A model generated the notes under the pieces. It searched no databases, was not told the origin of the DNA, and saw only the letters and a list, made by a program, of their open reading frames with translations. Source: Pseudomonas graminis (lineage in GTDB: Bacteria > Pseudomonadota > Gammaproteobacteria > Pseudomonadales > Pseudomonadaceae). From it: 64,000 nt of DNA. Location: the NCBI RefSeq assembly GCF_900111735.1, contig NZ_FOHW01000003.1:62001-126000 (forward strand). Reading direction: 5' to 3'. The first letter of the stretch is position 1, and each line of letters opens with the position of its first letter. Shown here in pieces: positions 8,962 to 19,568 of this stretch. The translations under genes were made by a program, and so were the position numbers.

Positions 8962-9477
8962 ATGACCAAACAAAACGCCTTTACCCGGGAAGATCTGCTG
9001 CGCTGCAGTCGCGGCGAGCTGTTCGGCCCAGGTAACGCGCAATTGCCCGCCCCCAACATGCTGATGGTTGATCGCATCACCCATATCAGCGAAGAAGGCG
9101 GCAAGTTCGGCAAAGGTGAATTGGTCGCCGAACTCGATATCAACCCGGACCTGTGGTTCTTCGCCTGTCACTTCGAAGGTGACCCGGTGATGCCAGGCTG
9201 CCTGGGCCTCGATGCCATGTGGCAACTGGTCGGCTTCTTCCTGGGCTGGCAAGGCCTGCCGGGCCGCGGCCGGGCACTGGGCTCGGGCGAAGTGAAATTC
9301 TTTGGTCAGGTCCTGCCGACTGCCAAGAAGGTCACCTACAACATTCACATCAAGCGCGTCCTCAAAGGCAAGCTGAACCTGGCGATCGCCGACGGTTCGG
9401 TCAGCGTGGACGGCCGTGAAATCTATACCGCTGAAGGCCTGCGTGTCGGCGTCTTCACTTCCACTGAAAATTTCTAA
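8962..9477 (+). CDS. fabA: 3-hydroxydecanoyl-ACP dehydratase/isomerase FabA
   Basis: 171 aa, the standard FabA length. It dehydrates 3-hydroxydecanoyl-ACP and isomerises trans-2- to cis-3-decenoyl-ACP, the branch point to unsaturated fatty acids. Catalytic His70 ([14 protein letters not shown]) and Asp84 (LGLDAMWQ) are both present. A good ribosome-binding site (GAGGAG) precedes the ATG at 8962. It is followed 10 bases later by fabB, forming the usual fabAB operon, and a FabR/DesT-type palindrome lies upstream. Confidence 0.97.
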   Translation: MTKQNAFTREDLLRCSRGELFGPGNAQLPAPNMLMVDRITHISEEGGKFGKGELVAELDINPDLWFFACHFEGDPVMPGCLGLDAMWQLVGFFLGWQGLPGRGRALGSGEVKFFGQVLPTAKKVTYNIHIKRVLKGKLNLAIADGSVSVDGREIYTAEGLRVGVFTSTENF

Positions 9478-9487
9478 GGGTATTCGC

Positions 9488-10708
9488 ATGCGCCGCGTCG
9501 TTATCACTGGTCTGGGCATTGTTTCCTGCTTGGGCAATGACAAAGACACCGTCTCCGCCAACCTGCGTGCAAGTCGCCCTGGCATCCGTTTCAATCCGGA
9601 ATACGCCGAAATGGGTCTGCGCAGCCAGGTATCGGGCTCCATCGACCTCAACCTTGAAGAGCTGATCGATCGCAAGATCTTCCGCTTTGTGGGTCACGCT
9701 GCTGCGTACGCCTACCTTGCGATGAAAGATGCTGTGACCGATTCCGGTCTGACCGAAGAGCAGGTGTCCAACCCGCGCACCGGTCTGATCGCCGGCTCCG
9801 GCGGTGCATCGACGCTGAACCAGATGGAAGCGCTGGATATTCTGCGCGAGAAAGGCGTTAAGCGCGTCGGTCCCTACCGCGTGACCCGCACCATGAGCAG
9901 CACGGTGTCGGCGTGTCTGGCGACGCCATTCAAGATCAAGGGCCTGAACTACTCCATCGCCTCTGCCTGCGCCACCAGTGCTCACTGCATCGGTACCGCC
10001 ATGGAACAGATTCAGATGGGCAAGCAGGACATCGTGTTTGCCGGCGGTGGCGAAGAGGAGCACTGGAGCCAGTCGTTCCTGTTCGACGCCATGGGCGCGC
10101 TGTCCAGCAAACGCAACGACACCCCGGAACAGGCTTCCCGTGCCTATGATGCTGACCGTGACGGTTTCGTCATCGCCGGTGGCGGCGGCATGGTCGTGGT
10201 CGAGGAGCTGGAACACGCTCTGGCCCGTGGCGCAAAGATCTACGCGGAGCTGGTTGGTTACGGCGCGACGTCCGACGGTTACGACATGGTCGCTCCGAGC
10301 GGCGAAGGCGCCATCCGCTGCATGCAGCAGGCGCTGTCTACCGTTGATGGCACCATCGACTACCTGAACACCCACGGTACTTCTACTCCAGTCGGCGACG
10401 TCAAGGAAATGGAAGGTGTCCGTGAAGTGTTCGGCGACAAGGCCCCTGCGATCAGCTCTACCAAGAGCCTGTCGGGTCACTCCCTGGGCGCCGCCGGTGT
10501 TCACGAAGCGATTTACTGCATGCTGATGATGGAAGGCAACTTCATGGCCGGTTCGGCCAACATCGACGAGCTGGACCCAGCCGTCGCAGACATGCCGATC
10601 CTGACCAAGACCCGCGAAAACACCGAGCTGAATCTGGTGATGAGCAACAGCTTCGGCTTCGGTGGCACCAACGCCACCCTGGTGATGAAGCGCTGGACTG
10701 GCAAGTAA
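9488..10708 (+). CDS. fabB: Beta-ketoacyl-ACP synthase I FabB
   Basis: 406 aa from ATG 9488 ([18 protein letters not shown]); the frame stays open upstream into fabA but this start matches the family. Elongates the cis-3-decenoyl-ACP made by FabA. The Cys-His-His triad is visible: Cys161 in [12 protein letters not shown], His296 in [11 protein letters not shown] and His331 in [12 protein letters not shown], with Lys326 nearby. Directly downstream of fabA and followed by an intrinsic terminator. Confidence 0.97.
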   Translation: MRRVVITGLGIVSCLGNDKDTVSANLRASRPGIRFNPEYAEMGLRSQVSGSIDLNLEELIDRKIFRFVGHAAAYAYLAMKDAVTDSGLTEEQVSNPRTGLIAGSGGASTLNQMEALDILREKGVKRVGPYRVTRTMSSTVSACLATPFKIKGLNYSIASACATSAHCIGTAMEQIQMGKQDIVFAGGGEEEHWSQSFLFDAMGALSSKRNDTPEQASRAYDADRDGFVIAGGGGMVVVEELEHALARGAKIYAELVGYGATSDGYDMVAPSGEGAIRCMQQALSTVDGTIDYLNTHGTSTPVGDVKEMEGVREVFGDKAPAISSTKSLSGHSLGAAGVHEAIYCMLMMEGNFMAGSANIDELDPAVADMPILTKTRENTELNLVMSNSFGFGGTNATLVMKRWTGK

Positions 10709-10727
10709 TCGAGTCAGTTACAGACAA

Positions 10728-10754
10728 AGGGCGCCCCTCGGGGCGCCTTTTTTA
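10728..10754 (+). terminator. Intrinsic terminator of fabAB
   Basis: GGCGCCCC/GGGGCGCC stem with a very short loop followed by seven T residues, 20 bp after the fabB stop codon. Confidence 0.9.
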
Positions 10755-10793
10755 TGGCCAGGTGAAATGCATTGATAGTGCCCAAACCGGCCG

Positions 10794-10861
10794 CTTCCCG
10801 GCTGAAGCCGGTCCCACGACAGCACCGCATGCTTTCTGTGGGACCGGCTTTAGCCGGGAAG
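10794..10861. repeat. REPIN (CTTCCCGGCTGAAGCCGG type)
   Basis: Inverted REP pair between fabB and the convergent chemoreceptor gene; same family as at 3664-3752. Confidence 0.85.
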
Positions 10862-10871
10862 GCGTCGGATC

Positions 10872-12497
10872 TCACACCGAGAACGCTGCAACCATTCCGT
10901 TCAGGTCGGTCGCCAGCCGCGACAGCTCGTGGCTGGCCGCGCTGGTCTGATTGGCGCCTGCCGAGCTTTGCAGCGAGATGTCGCGGATGTTGGTGAGGTT
11001 GCGGTCCACTTCCCGCGCAACCTGCGCCTGTTCCTCCGACGCGCTGGCGATGACCATGTTGCGTTCGGTAATCAGCGTAATGGCCGCGGCGATGTCGTCC
11101 AGCGCCACGCCGGCGGACTGCGCCAGCTCCAGGGTCGTCTGCGCTCGACTGTTGCTGCCCTGCATGGCGGCCACGGCCTGATCGGTGCCCTGACGGATGT
11201 CGCCCACCAGCTGTTCGATTTCCTGGGTTGACGACTGAGTCCGATGCGCCAAGGCACGCACCTCATCCGCCACCACCGCAAAGCCGCGCCCTGCCTCCCC
11301 TGCCCGTGCTGCTTCGATGGCTGCGTTCAACGCCAGCAGATTGGTCTGCTCGGCAACCGAGCGAATCACGTCCAGTACCTTGCTGATGCCATATACCTTC
11401 TGCGCCAGGGTCTGCACCTGCTCGCCGGCGTCGGTCACGTCTTCGGCCAGATGGGCAATGGACGCTACGGTCTGCCGGACCTGCTGACGACCATGCTGGG
11501 CAATCCGGTCAGATTCCTCGGACGCCTCCGACGTGGCCACCGCGTTGCGCGCCACTTCCTCGACCGCCGCGGTCATCTCGTTGACTGCCGTCGCCGCCTG
11601 ATCGATCTCCAGGCTCTGCTGATGCAGGCCGCGCGTCGCGTCTTCGGTGACAGTACTGAGCTCTTCCGAGGCCGACGCCAGTTGGTTCGAGGAATCGGCA
11701 ATGCGCATGATCGTGTTGCGCAAATTCTGTTGCATGGTCTTGAGCGCCTCCAGCAACCGGGCCGGTTCATCGCGTCCCTCCACGACAATCTCGCGGGTGA
11801 GATCCCCCGCCGCCACCACCTGAGCAATGCCCAACGCCTGGGCGATCGGTCTGACGATGCTGCGGGTCAATCCCCACGCCAGCAGCAACGTGACCAACGC
11901 CGTCAGCAGCATCATGCCCATGACCCAAGCGAACGCACTGGAGAACACCGCCCGTGCCAGATGGCTCGCCTGGACGGCACCGTCCTTGTTCAACACCGTC
12001 AACTCATTCAGGGCGACGGTCATCGCGTCGGCAAACTGGTTCATTTCACCGTTGACCAGTTGCATCGCATCCTCCACCTGATTGGCAGCGGACAGCTCCA
12101 TGACGCGGCTCTGGCGCTGGAAATAGGCCTGTTGCGAGGCTGCAAACGTGTCGTACAACTCCCGCTCGCGGGGCGAGCTGATCAGTGCAACGTAGCTTTG
12201 CTGCTTGGCCTGCAGCCCCGTCTTGAGCTGGTCGAGCTTGGCGGTGTTGTCACGCAGGGCATCCGGGCTGCGGTTGAGCATCAGACGCAGCGTCAGGGTA
12301 CGAACCCGCATCAGGTCCTGCCCCATACTGCCGAGCTCCATCACGCTGGGCAGCCACTTGTTTTCGACTTGGTCGGACTCCTCGCGCATGCTCGACATCT
12401 GCAACAATGCGAAGATCCCCAGACCGAACACCAGCAAAGCGAGCACGCCGAAACCGAGTGCGGCCCGGGGTGCGATATTCATATTTCTCACGGTCAT
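10872..12497 (-). CDS. Methyl-accepting chemotaxis protein
   Basis: 541 aa from ATG 12495-12497, which has a strong AAGGGA ribosome-binding site; the frame is open about 50 codons further upstream without family similarity. TM1 at about 10-32, a roughly 150-residue periplasmic four-helix-bundle-like domain, TM2 at about 185-210, HAMP, and a long cytoplasmic coiled coil. The hairpin tip contains the invariant [19 protein letters not shown] and [15 protein letters not shown]. It relays ligand binding to CheA/CheW. Downstream position after fabB matches P. aeruginosa PA1608. No CheB/CheR-binding pentapeptide at the C-terminus (ends MVAAFSV). Ligand unknown. Confidence 0.92.
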   Translation of the reverse strand: MTVRNMNIAPRAALGFGVLALLVFGLGIFALLQMSSMREESDQVENKWLPSVMELGSMGQDLMRVRTLTLRLMLNRSPDALRDNTAKLDQLKTGLQAKQQSYVALISSPRERELYDTFAASQQAYFQRQSRVMELSAANQVEDAMQLVNGEMNQFADAMTVALNELTVLNKDGAVQASHLARAVFSSAFAWVMGMMLLTALVTLLLAWGLTRSIVRPIAQALGIAQVVAAGDLTREIVVEGRDEPARLLEALKTMQQNLRNTIMRIADSSNQLASASEELSTVTEDATRGLHQQSLEIDQAATAVNEMTAAVEEVARNAVATSEASEESDRIAQHGRQQVRQTVASIAHLAEDVTDAGEQVQTLAQKVYGISKVLDVIRSVAEQTNLLALNAAIEAARAGEAGRGFAVVADEVRALAHRTQSSTQEIEQLVGDIRQGTDQAVAAMQGSNSRAQTTLELAQSAGVALDDIAAAITLITERNMVIASASEEQAQVAREVDRNLTNIRDISLQSSAGANQTSAASHELSRLATDLNGMVAAFSV

Positions 12498-12687
12498 AGC
12501 TGGTCCCTTCCCAAGACACTGCTCTGAAAAGAACAGTTGCCTGGGATGTCGGCTTACAGATGACGCTCTGTAGGACAATTCCCAACGCACTTCGTAAGAA
12601 TTCATTACAGAGGTCCTGGCGCAGCCGTCACAGTCAACTGTGCGAGTCATCTATATCCTGTGTGCCATGTCCAGAGAGAGCGCCATC

Positions 12688-13551
12688 ATGCTGACCATCA
12701 TTCCCCGCGCCGAAGACGTCGAAGGCCAACCGATCCTGCGTCCCCTCCCCGCTGCGAAGTGCCGGAGCGTGGGGCCCTTCGTGTTTTTCGATCACATGCT
12801 GGAAACCACGTATGCGCCCGGCACCGGCATGGACATCCGCCAGCACCCGCACATCGGCCTGTCGACGCTGACCTACCTCTTCGAAGGCGAGATCCGACAC
12901 AAGGACAGCCTCGGCAGCGATCAGCACGTCAGACCGGGCGAAGTCAGCTGGATGACCGCCGGCAGCGCCATCGCCCACATTGAGCGCACACCCGCAGCCC
13001 TTTACGCCAGCGGCTCTCGCCTGCATGGCCTGCAAGTCTGGCTGGCGTCGCCCAAATGCCATGAGCAAGGCGAAGGTCATTACAGCCATCACCCCGCCGA
13101 CACACTGCCGGTCAGCGACGCCATGGGCATTCGGATCCGCTTGATCGCAGGCGAAGGTTTTTGCCTGAAGTCGCCGGTGCCGGTGCTGTCACCCACGCTC
13201 TACGCCGAACTGAACCTGCAGACGGCGACGACGCTGTGTGTGCCCGCCGAGCACGAACAGCGGGCGCTGTACGTCATCGAAGGCGACCTGCTACTGGACG
13301 GCGAGCCGGTGCAGCCCCGCAGCCTGGTGGTACTGGATTCAGGCAGCGAGCCGACGCTATGCGCGCAGAGCGAATGCCACGCGGTACTCATCGGCGGCGC
13401 GCCCCTTGACGGGCCGAGACGGATGAACTGGAATTTCGTGGCCAGCGATGCGGCGCTGATTGACCAGGCCAGAGCGAAGTGGGTGGCCGGAGACTGGCCT
13501 ACAGTGCCGGGAGAAGTGGAGCGAATTGAATTGCCGGTGCCGCGAAGATAG
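12688..13551 (+). CDS. Pirin family protein
   Basis: 287 aa from ATG 12688, preceded by GAGAGAG; an ATG at 12667 is the alternative. Two-domain bicupin. Metal ligands of the pirin N-terminal cupin are present: His53 and His55 in QHPHIGLSTLTY, and His97 and Glu99 in AGSAIAHIERTP. Bacterial pirins have been assigned quercetinase-like dioxygenase activity or regulatory roles; which applies here cannot be told. It is divergent from the chemoreceptor gene and has no operon partner. Confidence 0.88.
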   Translation: MLTIIPRAEDVEGQPILRPLPAAKCRSVGPFVFFDHMLETTYAPGTGMDIRQHPHIGLSTLTYLFEGEIRHKDSLGSDQHVRPGEVSWMTAGSAIAHIERTPAALYASGSRLHGLQVWLASPKCHEQGEGHYSHHPADTLPVSDAMGIRIRLIAGEGFCLKSPVPVLSPTLYAELNLQTATTLCVPAEHEQRALYVIEGDLLLDGEPVQPRSLVVLDSGSEPTLCAQSECHAVLIGGAPLDGPRRMNWNFVASDAALIDQARAKWVAGDWPTVPGEVERIELPVPRR

Positions 13552-13574
13552 TCGCACGCTCACACACCCTGTAT

Positions 13575-13593
13575 GAGCCGGCTTGCTGGCGAA
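13575..13593. repeat. Single REP half-site (GAGCCGGCTTGCTGGCGAA)
   Basis: Solo copy of the second REP type seen as a pair at 35330-35409, in the gap between the pirin and dienelactone hydrolase genes. Confidence 0.6.
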
Positions 13594-13661
13594 ACCTTTC
13601 AGGCAAGGTAACTGCTGACAGTGGAAATCCAAACGAGTCAGCAGTCACCTGCTTCAGATGA

Positions 13662-14387
13662 TCAGCCGGCGAACACTTCGTCCAGCAGGTTGTGCATCGA
13701 GGTAAACGCACGCTTGGAAACGGTCGGGTTGTACATCTGCACGCCCGGGTTGTTGGCGTGCGGGTCTGTGAAGGAATGGAACGCGCCGCCGTAGCTCAGC
13801 AGTTGCCAGTCGACATTGGCAGCATTCATCTCGGCTTCGAACGCCGGCAGTTGCTCCTTCGGCACCAGAGGGTCGGACGCGCCGTGCATCACCAGCACTT
13901 TGCCCTTGATGTTGTTGGCGTCAGCCGGATTCGGCGTGTCGAGCGTGCCATGGAAGGACACCGCAGCTTTCAACGGCGCACCGGTGCGCGCCAATTCCAG
14001 TGCGCAGCAACCGCCGAAACAGAAGCCAAACGCCGCCAACCGGGACGTGTCAACGGCGGTAATGGTCTGCGCAGTCAATTGATCCAGCGCGGCCTTCATG
14101 CGTTTGTTCAACAGCACACGATCGTTCTTCAACGGCATCATGGCAGCCGCGGCTTCATCGCCATTGGTCGGGCGTACGTGCTGGCCATACAGATCCGCCA
14201 GCAACACCACATAGCCCTTGGCCGCGACGTCTTTGGCAATCTGCTCGGCGTCTTCGCTGACACCCATCCAGTTAGGCGCCATCACCAGACCCGGTGCGGC
14301 CTGACTGCCCTCGCTGAAGGCCAGACGACTCTCGTAGCTCACGCCGTCGATGTCGTACACGACGGACTGCACGGTCACATTGCTCAT
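13662..14387 (-). CDS. Dienelactone hydrolase family protein
   Basis: 241 aa alpha/beta hydrolase of the dienelactone hydrolase family. Nucleophile Cys123 in the elbow GFCFGGCC, acid in MHGASDPLVP, catalytic histidine in GGAFHSFTDPHA. The cysteine nucleophile separates it from serine esterases. No chlorocatechol or other aromatic-degradation genes are adjacent, so the true substrate is unknown. It lies just downstream of htpG on the same strand, with a terminator-like hairpin between. Confidence 0.87.
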   Translation of the reverse strand: MSNVTVQSVVYDIDGVSYESRLAFSEGSQAAPGLVMAPNWMGVSEDAEQIAKDVAAKGYVVLLADLYGQHVRPTNGDEAAAAMMPLKNDRVLLNKRMKAALDQLTAQTITAVDTSRLAAFGFCFGGCCALELARTGAPLKAAVSFHGTLDTPNPADANNIKGKVLVMHGASDPLVPKEQLPAFEAEMNAANVDWQLLSYGGAFHSFTDPHANNPGVQMYNPTVSKRAFTSMHNLLDEVFAG

Positions 14388-14423
14388 AGCGAACTCCTGC
14401 TGATAAGGATGGAGGGAGATTAA

Positions 14424-14449
14424 ATGACAAAACCCGCCGGAGCGGGTTC
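14424..14449 (-). terminator. Terminator-like hairpin after htpG
   Basis: Minus strand AACCCGC-TCCG-GCGGGTT followed by TTGTCATTT; 7 bp stem with a short T run, 17 bp past the htpG stop. Confidence 0.6.
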
Positions 14450-14465
14450 TGCCGTGACGCGGATG

Positions 14466-16370
14466 TTAAACCGAGAGCTCGACCAACAACTTGTTCAAAC
14501 GGCGCACGTACGCAGCCGGATCTTTCAAGCTGTCGCCGGCCGCCAGCGCAGCCTGGTCGAACAGAATGTGCGACAGATCGCCGAAGCGGTCTTCACTCTG
14601 CTCGTTGTCCAGCTTGTCGATCAGCGGGTGCGACGGGTTGAATTCGAAGATCGGCTTGGAGTCCGGCACCTTCTGACCACTCGCTTCGAGGATCTGGCGC
14701 ATTTGCATGCCAAGGTCCTGCTCGCCAATCGCCAGAATCGCCGGCGAATCGGTCAGGCGGTGGGAAACCCGCACTTCACTGACGGCATCACCCAGCGCGG
14801 TTTTAAGGCGCTCGATCAGGCCTTCCTTGTCCTTGGCGACTTCTTCCTGGGCTTTCTTGTCCTCTTCGGAGTCAAGCTTGCCAAGGTCCAGGTCGCCGCG
14901 TGCCACGTCGACAAAACCCTTGCCGTCGAAGTCGCTGAGGTAGCTCATCAGCCACTCGTCGATGCGGTCGGTCAGCAGCAGCACTTCGATGCCTTTCTTG
15001 CGGAAGACTTCGAGGTGCGGGCTGTTCTTGACCTGCGCGTAGCTTTCGCCGGTGAGGAAGTAGATCTTGTCCTGACCTTCCTTGGCGCGCGACAGGTAGT
15101 CGGCCAGCGAAACGCTCTGCTCGCCGCTGTCGTCGGAAGTCGATGCAAAACGCAGCAGGCCGGCGATTTTCTCTTTGTTGGCGAAGTCTTCGGCCGGGCC
15201 TTCTTTCAGCACCTGACCAAAGTTTTTCCAGAAGCCTTTGTATTCTTCCGGCTGGTTTTTCGCCAGCTTCTCCAGCATGTCCAGCACACGCTTGGTCAGC
15301 GCGGACTTCATCGAATCGATGATCGGGTCTTTCTGCAGGATTTCGCGGGACACGTTCAGCGACAGGTCGTTGGAATCGACCACGCCCTTGATGAAGCGCA
15401 GGTACAGCGGCAGGAACGACTCAGCCTGGTCCATGACGAACACGCGCTGCACGTACAGCTTCAGGCCGCGCGGTGCTTCGCGCTGGTACAGGTCGAACGG
15501 CGCGCGGGCTGGCACATACAGCAACGAACTGTATTCCAGCTTGCCTTCAACCTTGTTGTGGCTCCAGCTCAGCGGGTTCTCGAAATCGTGAGCGATGTGC
15601 TTGTAGAACTCCTGGTATTCCTCGTCCTTGACCTCGGTACGTGGACGGGTCCACAGCGCGCTGGCACGGTTGACCGTTTCCCACTCTTCAACAGGCTCAG
15701 CGTCGCCTTCGACCGGCGCCTGTTCTTTCGGCAACTGGATCGGCAGTGCGATATGGTCGGAGTACTTCTTGATGATGTTGCGCAGACGGTAGCCGTCAGC
15801 GAACTCGTCTTCTGCGCTCTTGAGGTGCAGCACGATGCGCGTACCGCGATCGGCTTTCTCGATAGTGGCGACTTCGAACTCGCCCTCGCCTTTCGACGAC
15901 CAGTGCACACCTTCGCTGGCGGCCAGGCCGGCGCGGCGGGTGAACACTTCAACCTGGTCGGCCACGATGAAGGCGGAGTAGAAACCGACACCGAACTGAC
16001 CGATCAGGTGGGAATCTTTCTTCTGATCACCGGACAGGTTCTTCATGAAGTCGGCGGTGCCGGACTTGGCGATGGTGCCCAGATGAGTGATGACATCTTC
16101 GCGGCTCATGCCGATGCCGTTGTCTTCCAGGGTGACGGTCTTGGCGTCCTTGTCGAAGCTGACACGGATCTTCAGCTCGGCGCCGCCTTCCAGCAGCTCA
16201 GGCTTGGACAGTGCCTCGAAACGCAGCTTGTCCACCGCGTCGGACGCGTTGGAGATCAGCTCGCGAAGGAAAATTTCCTTGTTCGAGTACAGCGAATGGA
16301 TCATGAGGTGTAGCAGCTGCTTCACCTCGGTCTGGAAGCCCAGGGTTTCTTTTTGAGTTTCCACACTCAT
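14466..16370 (-). CDS. htpG: Chaperone HtpG (Hsp90)
   Basis: 634 aa from ATG 16368-16370 ([20 protein letters not shown]). An ATG two codons upstream (16376) is better spaced from GGAG and could also be used. N-terminal ATPase with [20 protein letters not shown] and [13 protein letters not shown] motifs, then middle and C-terminal dimerisation domains; length typical for bacterial Hsp90. Folds client proteins in the cytoplasm with DnaK. A candidate sigma-32 promoter lies about 85 bp upstream, consistent with heat-shock control. Confidence 0.97.
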   Translation of the reverse strand: MSVETQKETLGFQTEVKQLLHLMIHSLYSNKEIFLRELISNASDAVDKLRFEALSKPELLEGGAELKIRVSFDKDAKTVTLEDNGIGMSREDVITHLGTIAKSGTADFMKNLSGDQKKDSHLIGQFGVGFYSAFIVADQVEVFTRRAGLAASEGVHWSSKGEGEFEVATIEKADRGTRIVLHLKSAEDEFADGYRLRNIIKKYSDHIALPIQLPKEQAPVEGDAEPVEEWETVNRASALWTRPRTEVKDEEYQEFYKHIAHDFENPLSWSHNKVEGKLEYSSLLYVPARAPFDLYQREAPRGLKLYVQRVFVMDQAESFLPLYLRFIKGVVDSNDLSLNVSREILQKDPIIDSMKSALTKRVLDMLEKLAKNQPEEYKGFWKNFGQVLKEGPAEDFANKEKIAGLLRFASTSDDSGEQSVSLADYLSRAKEGQDKIYFLTGESYAQVKNSPHLEVFRKKGIEVLLLTDRIDEWLMSYLSDFDGKGFVDVARGDLDLGKLDSEEDKKAQEEVAKDKEGLIERLKTALGDAVSEVRVSHRLTDSPAILAIGEQDLGMQMRQILEASGQKVPDSKPIFEFNPSHPLIDKLDNEQSEDRFGDLSHILFDQAALAAGDSLKDPAAYVRRLNKLLVELSV

Positions 16371-16453
16371 GGTCATCAAACTCCAATCAGTCCACACAAA
16401 TAGGGGCAGCTGCACGGAACGCCGAGGGCGACTCCGAGCAACGGGTTGTCATC

Positions 16454-16482
16454 AAGGTGGGGGCTGGGGAGACGATTTCAAG
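16454..16482 (-). promoter_or_regulatory. Candidate sigma-32 (heat-shock) promoter of htpG
   Basis: On the minus strand CTTGAAA (16476-16482), then 12 bases, then CCCCCACCTT (16454-16463), resembling the sigma-32 consensus CTTGAAA / CCCCATNT. It sits about 85 bp upstream of htpG. The remaining part of the 329 bp htpG-lipoprotein gap shows no other clear element. Confidence 0.55.
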
Positions 16483-16699
16483 GGACAGGCATGCTGTCGG
16501 TGAAGAATCTTCACCCTCGGAAAATCGTGAGGCCGCCGATCCATTGACTGACGACGGCAGATAAACCGACGCACCGACTCTGCCCGGCCGAGTGATTACA
16601 CCGCTGAGACGCTTATGTATTTATCCCGCCGGAACATGGAACTAACTTTATGACCCAGCGCTCGAAGGCACGTTGATGACCAATAAGGAGAAACACCCC

Positions 16700-16951
16700 A
16701 TGCGTAAATCTTTAGCTATTGCCCTGATGCTTTCTGCCACTCTGGGCCTCGCCGCCTGTGACAAAAAATCCGAAGATAAACAGCAAGATGCAAACAAGGC
16801 TGCCGAGCAGTCGCAAGAATCGATGCAAAAAGCGCAAGACAAAGTGAACGACGCTGCCAAAGAAAGTCAGGAAGCCGCTCAAAAGAACGCTGAAGCCGCT
16901 CAAGAGCGCGCTAAAGAAGCGAACCAGGCAGCACCTGCAACTAAGCAGTAA
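16700..16951 (+). CDS. Small coiled-coil lipoprotein
   Basis: 83 aa starting at ATG 16700 with a strong AAGGAG ribosome-binding site. Type II signal peptide with lipobox LAAC (Cys20), followed by DKKSEDK. Asp at +2 would favour inner-membrane retention in E. coli rules. The mature part is almost entirely Ala, Gln, Glu, Lys and Asn in short helical repeats (for example QKAQDKVNDAAKESQEAAQK), predicted to be an amphipathic or coiled-coil helix and superficially like OprI/Lpp, but without the terminal Lys-rich end. I do not recognise a named family. It has its own terminator and stands alone beside htpG. Confidence 0.75.
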   Translation: MRKSLAIALMLSATLGLAACDKKSEDKQQDANKAAEQSQESMQKAQDKVNDAAKESQEAAQKNAEAAQERAKEANQAAPATKQ

Positions 16952-16965
16952 GTTTTCAGAGTTTC

Positions 16966-17001
16966 AAAAAACAAAGCCCGCATTTAGCGGGCTTTGTTTT
17001 G
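16966..17001. terminator. Bidirectional intrinsic terminator (lipoprotein / brnQ)
   Basis: Perfect 11 bp stem ACAAAGCCCGC/GCGGGCTTTGT (16971-16981 and 16987-16997), with T-rich tracts on both sides, between two convergent genes. Confidence 0.88.
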
Positions 17002-17052
17002 TCTGCCGGAAATGGTCGGCGCATTGATATCAAACCGCGCCGACCTACACCG

Positions 17053-18366
17053 TCAGGCCAGCGCTTCGCTGCGCTTGCCCAGCATGCGATCCACCACTAA
17101 CGCGACGAACAGCGTGATCAACGACGGGATCAGCCAGGCCAGGCCTTGCTCGCTCAATGGCAGATGAGCCAGCGCATCCGGCAGGTACACACCCAGCGCA
17201 GACCCCTTCACCGCATCCACCGCACCGATCAGGAACGCGACCAGCATGACCGGTGCGACGATCCGCCCTTGCTCGTGCCAGAAATCCTTGCAGAAGCTCA
17301 ACGCCACCAGCGCAATGCACGGCGGGTAGATGGCGGTCAGCACCGGAATCGAGAACTGGATCAGCTTGGTCAGGCCCAGGTTGGACACCAGCAGGGAAAA
17401 TACTGCCAGCAGAATCACCAGCGCCTTGTAGGACAGCGGCAGCACACGGCTGAAGTATTCAGCGCAGGCGCAGGTCAGACCGACCGCCGTCACCAGACAG
17501 GCCAGCGAGATCAGCACGGCAAGGAAGCTGCTGCCCAGGGTGCCGAAGGTGTACTGTACGTAGGCATGCAACACGGCGGCGCCATTGGTTGCACCGGCAG
17601 CGATGGCGTGGCTGTCGGAGCCCAGGCGGAACAGGCTGATGTAGACCAGCGCCAGACCGACACCGGCGATCAGGCCGGCGATGATGGCGTAGCGGGTGAT
17701 CAACCGAGGCGACTCGACACCGCGCGAGCGAATCGCGTTGACGATGACGATGCCGAAGACCAGCGCGCCCAGGGTGTCCATGGTCAGGTAGCCGTTGATG
17801 AATCCCTGGGAGAACGGCGCGGCGACGTAGGCAGGTTCCGCGATACCCACCTCTCCCGCTGGCAGAACAAACGCGGCGATGCCGAGGATGGCCAGGGCGA
17901 TGATCTTCAGCGGCGCGAGGAAACGGCCCACGGTGTCGAGCAATCGACCCGGATAAAGGGAGATCCAGAACACCAGCACGAAATAAACCAGGCTGTAGAG
18001 AAACAGCGCCAGCGGGCTTTCACCCGTCAGCGGCGCCAGGCCGACTTCGAACGACACTGTCGCTGTGCGGGGTGTGGCGAACAGCGGCCCTACGGACAGG
18101 TAGCAGACGGCGGCGAGAATAGTCCCGGCGACCTTGCCGATCGGGCTGCTCAACGCGTCCATCGCGCCGCCGACCTTGGCCAGGGCGATGACAGTCACCA
18201 CCGGAAGGCCGACTGCCGTGACCAGAAAGCCCAGGGCGGCCATCCATACGTTGGGGCCGGCCTGAAGACCTACGATCGGGGGGAAGATGATATTGCCAGC
18301 GCCCACGAACAGCGCAAACGTCATGAAACCCAGTGCCAGAATGTCCTGGCCTTTCAACACTTTCAT
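17053..18366 (-). CDS. brnQ: Branched-chain amino acid transport system II carrier protein
   Basis: 437 aa from ATG 18364-18366 ([25 protein letters not shown]); a GTG four codons upstream is open as well, and neither has a good ribosome-binding site. About 12 membrane helices; the N-terminal block [17 protein letters not shown] is the LIVCS-family signature. Imports Leu, Ile and Val with Na+ or H+. Single gene, convergent with the small lipoprotein gene. The sucD terminator lies upstream of it, so it is not part of the TCA operon. Confidence 0.93.
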   Translation of the reverse strand: MKVLKGQDILALGFMTFALFVGAGNIIFPPIVGLQAGPNVWMAALGFLVTAVGLPVVTVIALAKVGGAMDALSSPIGKVAGTILAAVCYLSVGPLFATPRTATVSFEVGLAPLTGESPLALFLYSLVYFVLVFWISLYPGRLLDTVGRFLAPLKIIALAILGIAAFVLPAGEVGIAEPAYVAAPFSQGFINGYLTMDTLGALVFGIVIVNAIRSRGVESPRLITRYAIIAGLIAGVGLALVYISLFRLGSDSHAIAAGATNGAAVLHAYVQYTFGTLGSSFLAVLISLACLVTAVGLTCACAEYFSRVLPLSYKALVILLAVFSLLVSNLGLTKLIQFSIPVLTAIYPPCIALVALSFCKDFWHEQGRIVAPVMLVAFLIGAVDAVKGSALGVYLPDALAHLPLSEQGLAWLIPSLITLFVALVVDRMLGKRSEALA

Positions 18367-18624
18367 TAAGGAAACCACACTGCTGAATCGGAATTAAGAA
18401 GAGGATTTCCCTGAGGGTGGGGGAAATGCTGCCCGCCCTTTTAAGACAGACCCTGAGCGCGCCGCCGCTCCTTGTGGGAGCCGACTGCACAAAACGGCGG
18501 CTAGCCTACCCTATTTGGCGCACCGATACAGGGCGGTGCGACCGCTGAGTGCACGTTCATGTCGCATATCAGAAATGTCTTACAGGATCAGGGCCTTCAC
18601 GCCGGCGCAAATCGAAACGCCAGA

Positions 18625-18658
18625 AACACAAAAGCCACCCGAAGGTGGCTTTTGTTGA
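18625..18658 (-). terminator. Intrinsic terminator of the sucCD end of the TCA operon
   Basis: Perfect 12 bp stem ACAAAAGCCACC/GGTGGCTTTTGT (18628-18639, 18644-18655), with a UUCG tetraloop on the minus-strand transcript and T residues after it. It lies 23 bp past the sucD stop codon. The rest of the 314 bp brnQ-sucD gap shows only a short GC-rich hairpin-like stretch. Confidence 0.9.
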
Positions 18659-18680
18659 TCAGGCAGTGAGACGAGGGCGA

Positions 18681-19568
18681 TTAAGCCTTCTTCACTTCCC
18701 AACCGGTCAGCTCAGCCAGGGCTTTGCCGATGTCTGCCAGCGAACGCACGGTTTTCACGCCTGCGTCCTGCAGTGCAGCGAATTTCTCGTCTGCAGTGCC
18801 TTTGCCGCCAGAGATGATCGCGCCCGCATGGCCCATGCGCTTGCCCGGAGGAGCAGTCACACCCGCGATGTAGGAAACGACAGGCTTGGTCACGTGTGCC
18901 TTGATGTAGGCAGCCGCTTCTTCTTCAGCCGAACCGCCGATCTCACCGATCATGACGATCGCTTCGGTCTTCGGGTCTTCCTGGAACAGCTTCAGGATGT
19001 CGATGAAGTTCGAACCCGGGATCGGGTCACCACCGATGCCGACGCAGGTCGACTGGCCGAAACCGGCGTCAGTGGTCTGCTTCACAGCTTCGTAAGTCAG
19101 GGTGCCTGAACGCGACACGATACCGACTTTGCCTGGCAAGTGAATGTGACCTGGCATGATGCCGATCTTGCACTCGCCCGGGGTGATGACGCCTGGGCAG
19201 TTAGGGCCGATCAGGACCACACCCAGTTCGTCGCACTTGACCTTGGCTTCGAGCATGTCGATGGTCGGGATGCCTTCGGTGATGCAGACGATCAGCTTGA
19301 TGCCGCCGAACGCTGCTTCAAGGATGGAATCCTTGCAGAACGGAGCCGGAACGTAGATGACCGAAGCGGTTGCGCCGGTTTTCTCTACTGCTTCGGACAC
19401 AGTGTTGAACACTGGCAGGTTAAGGTGCGTGGTGCCGCCCTTGCCTGGAGTCACGCCGCCAACCATTTTGGTGCCGTAGGCAATGGCTTGCTCGGAGTGG
19501 AAGGTACCCTGGGAGCCGGTGAAGCCTTGGCAGATAACTTTGGTGTCTTTATTGATCAGGACGCTCAT
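18681..19568 (-). CDS. sucD: Succinyl-CoA ligase, alpha subunit
   Basis: 295 aa. Converts succinyl-CoA to succinate with nucleotide triphosphate formation, as an alpha2beta2 complex with SucC. CoA-binding Rossmann domain at the start ([14 protein letters not shown]), the signature [11 protein letters not shown], and phospho-histidine His247 in [14 protein letters not shown]. Its ATG overlaps the sucC stop by one base (TAATG). Last gene of the sdh-suc cluster. Confidence 0.97.
   Translation of the reverse strand: MSVLINKDTKVICQGFTGSQGTFHSEQAIAYGTKMVGGVTPGKGGTTHLNLPVFNTVSEAVEKTGATASVIYVPAPFCKDSILEAAFGGIKLIVCITEGIPTIDMLEAKVKCDELGVVLIGPNCPGVITPGECKIGIMPGHIHLPGKVGIVSRSGTLTYEAVKQTTDAGFGQSTCVGIGGDPIPGSNFIDILKLFQEDPKTEAIVMIGEIGGSAEEEAAAYIKAHVTKPVVSYIAGVTAPPGKRMGHAGAIISGGKGTADEKFAALQDAGVKTVRSLADIGKALAELTGWEVKKA

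Noticed and set aside
14424..16313. Long plus-strand open frame (629 codons) opposite htpG
   Set aside because: Antisense shadow caused by high GC; no ribosome-binding site, no recognisable domains, and fully overlapped by an intact htpG.
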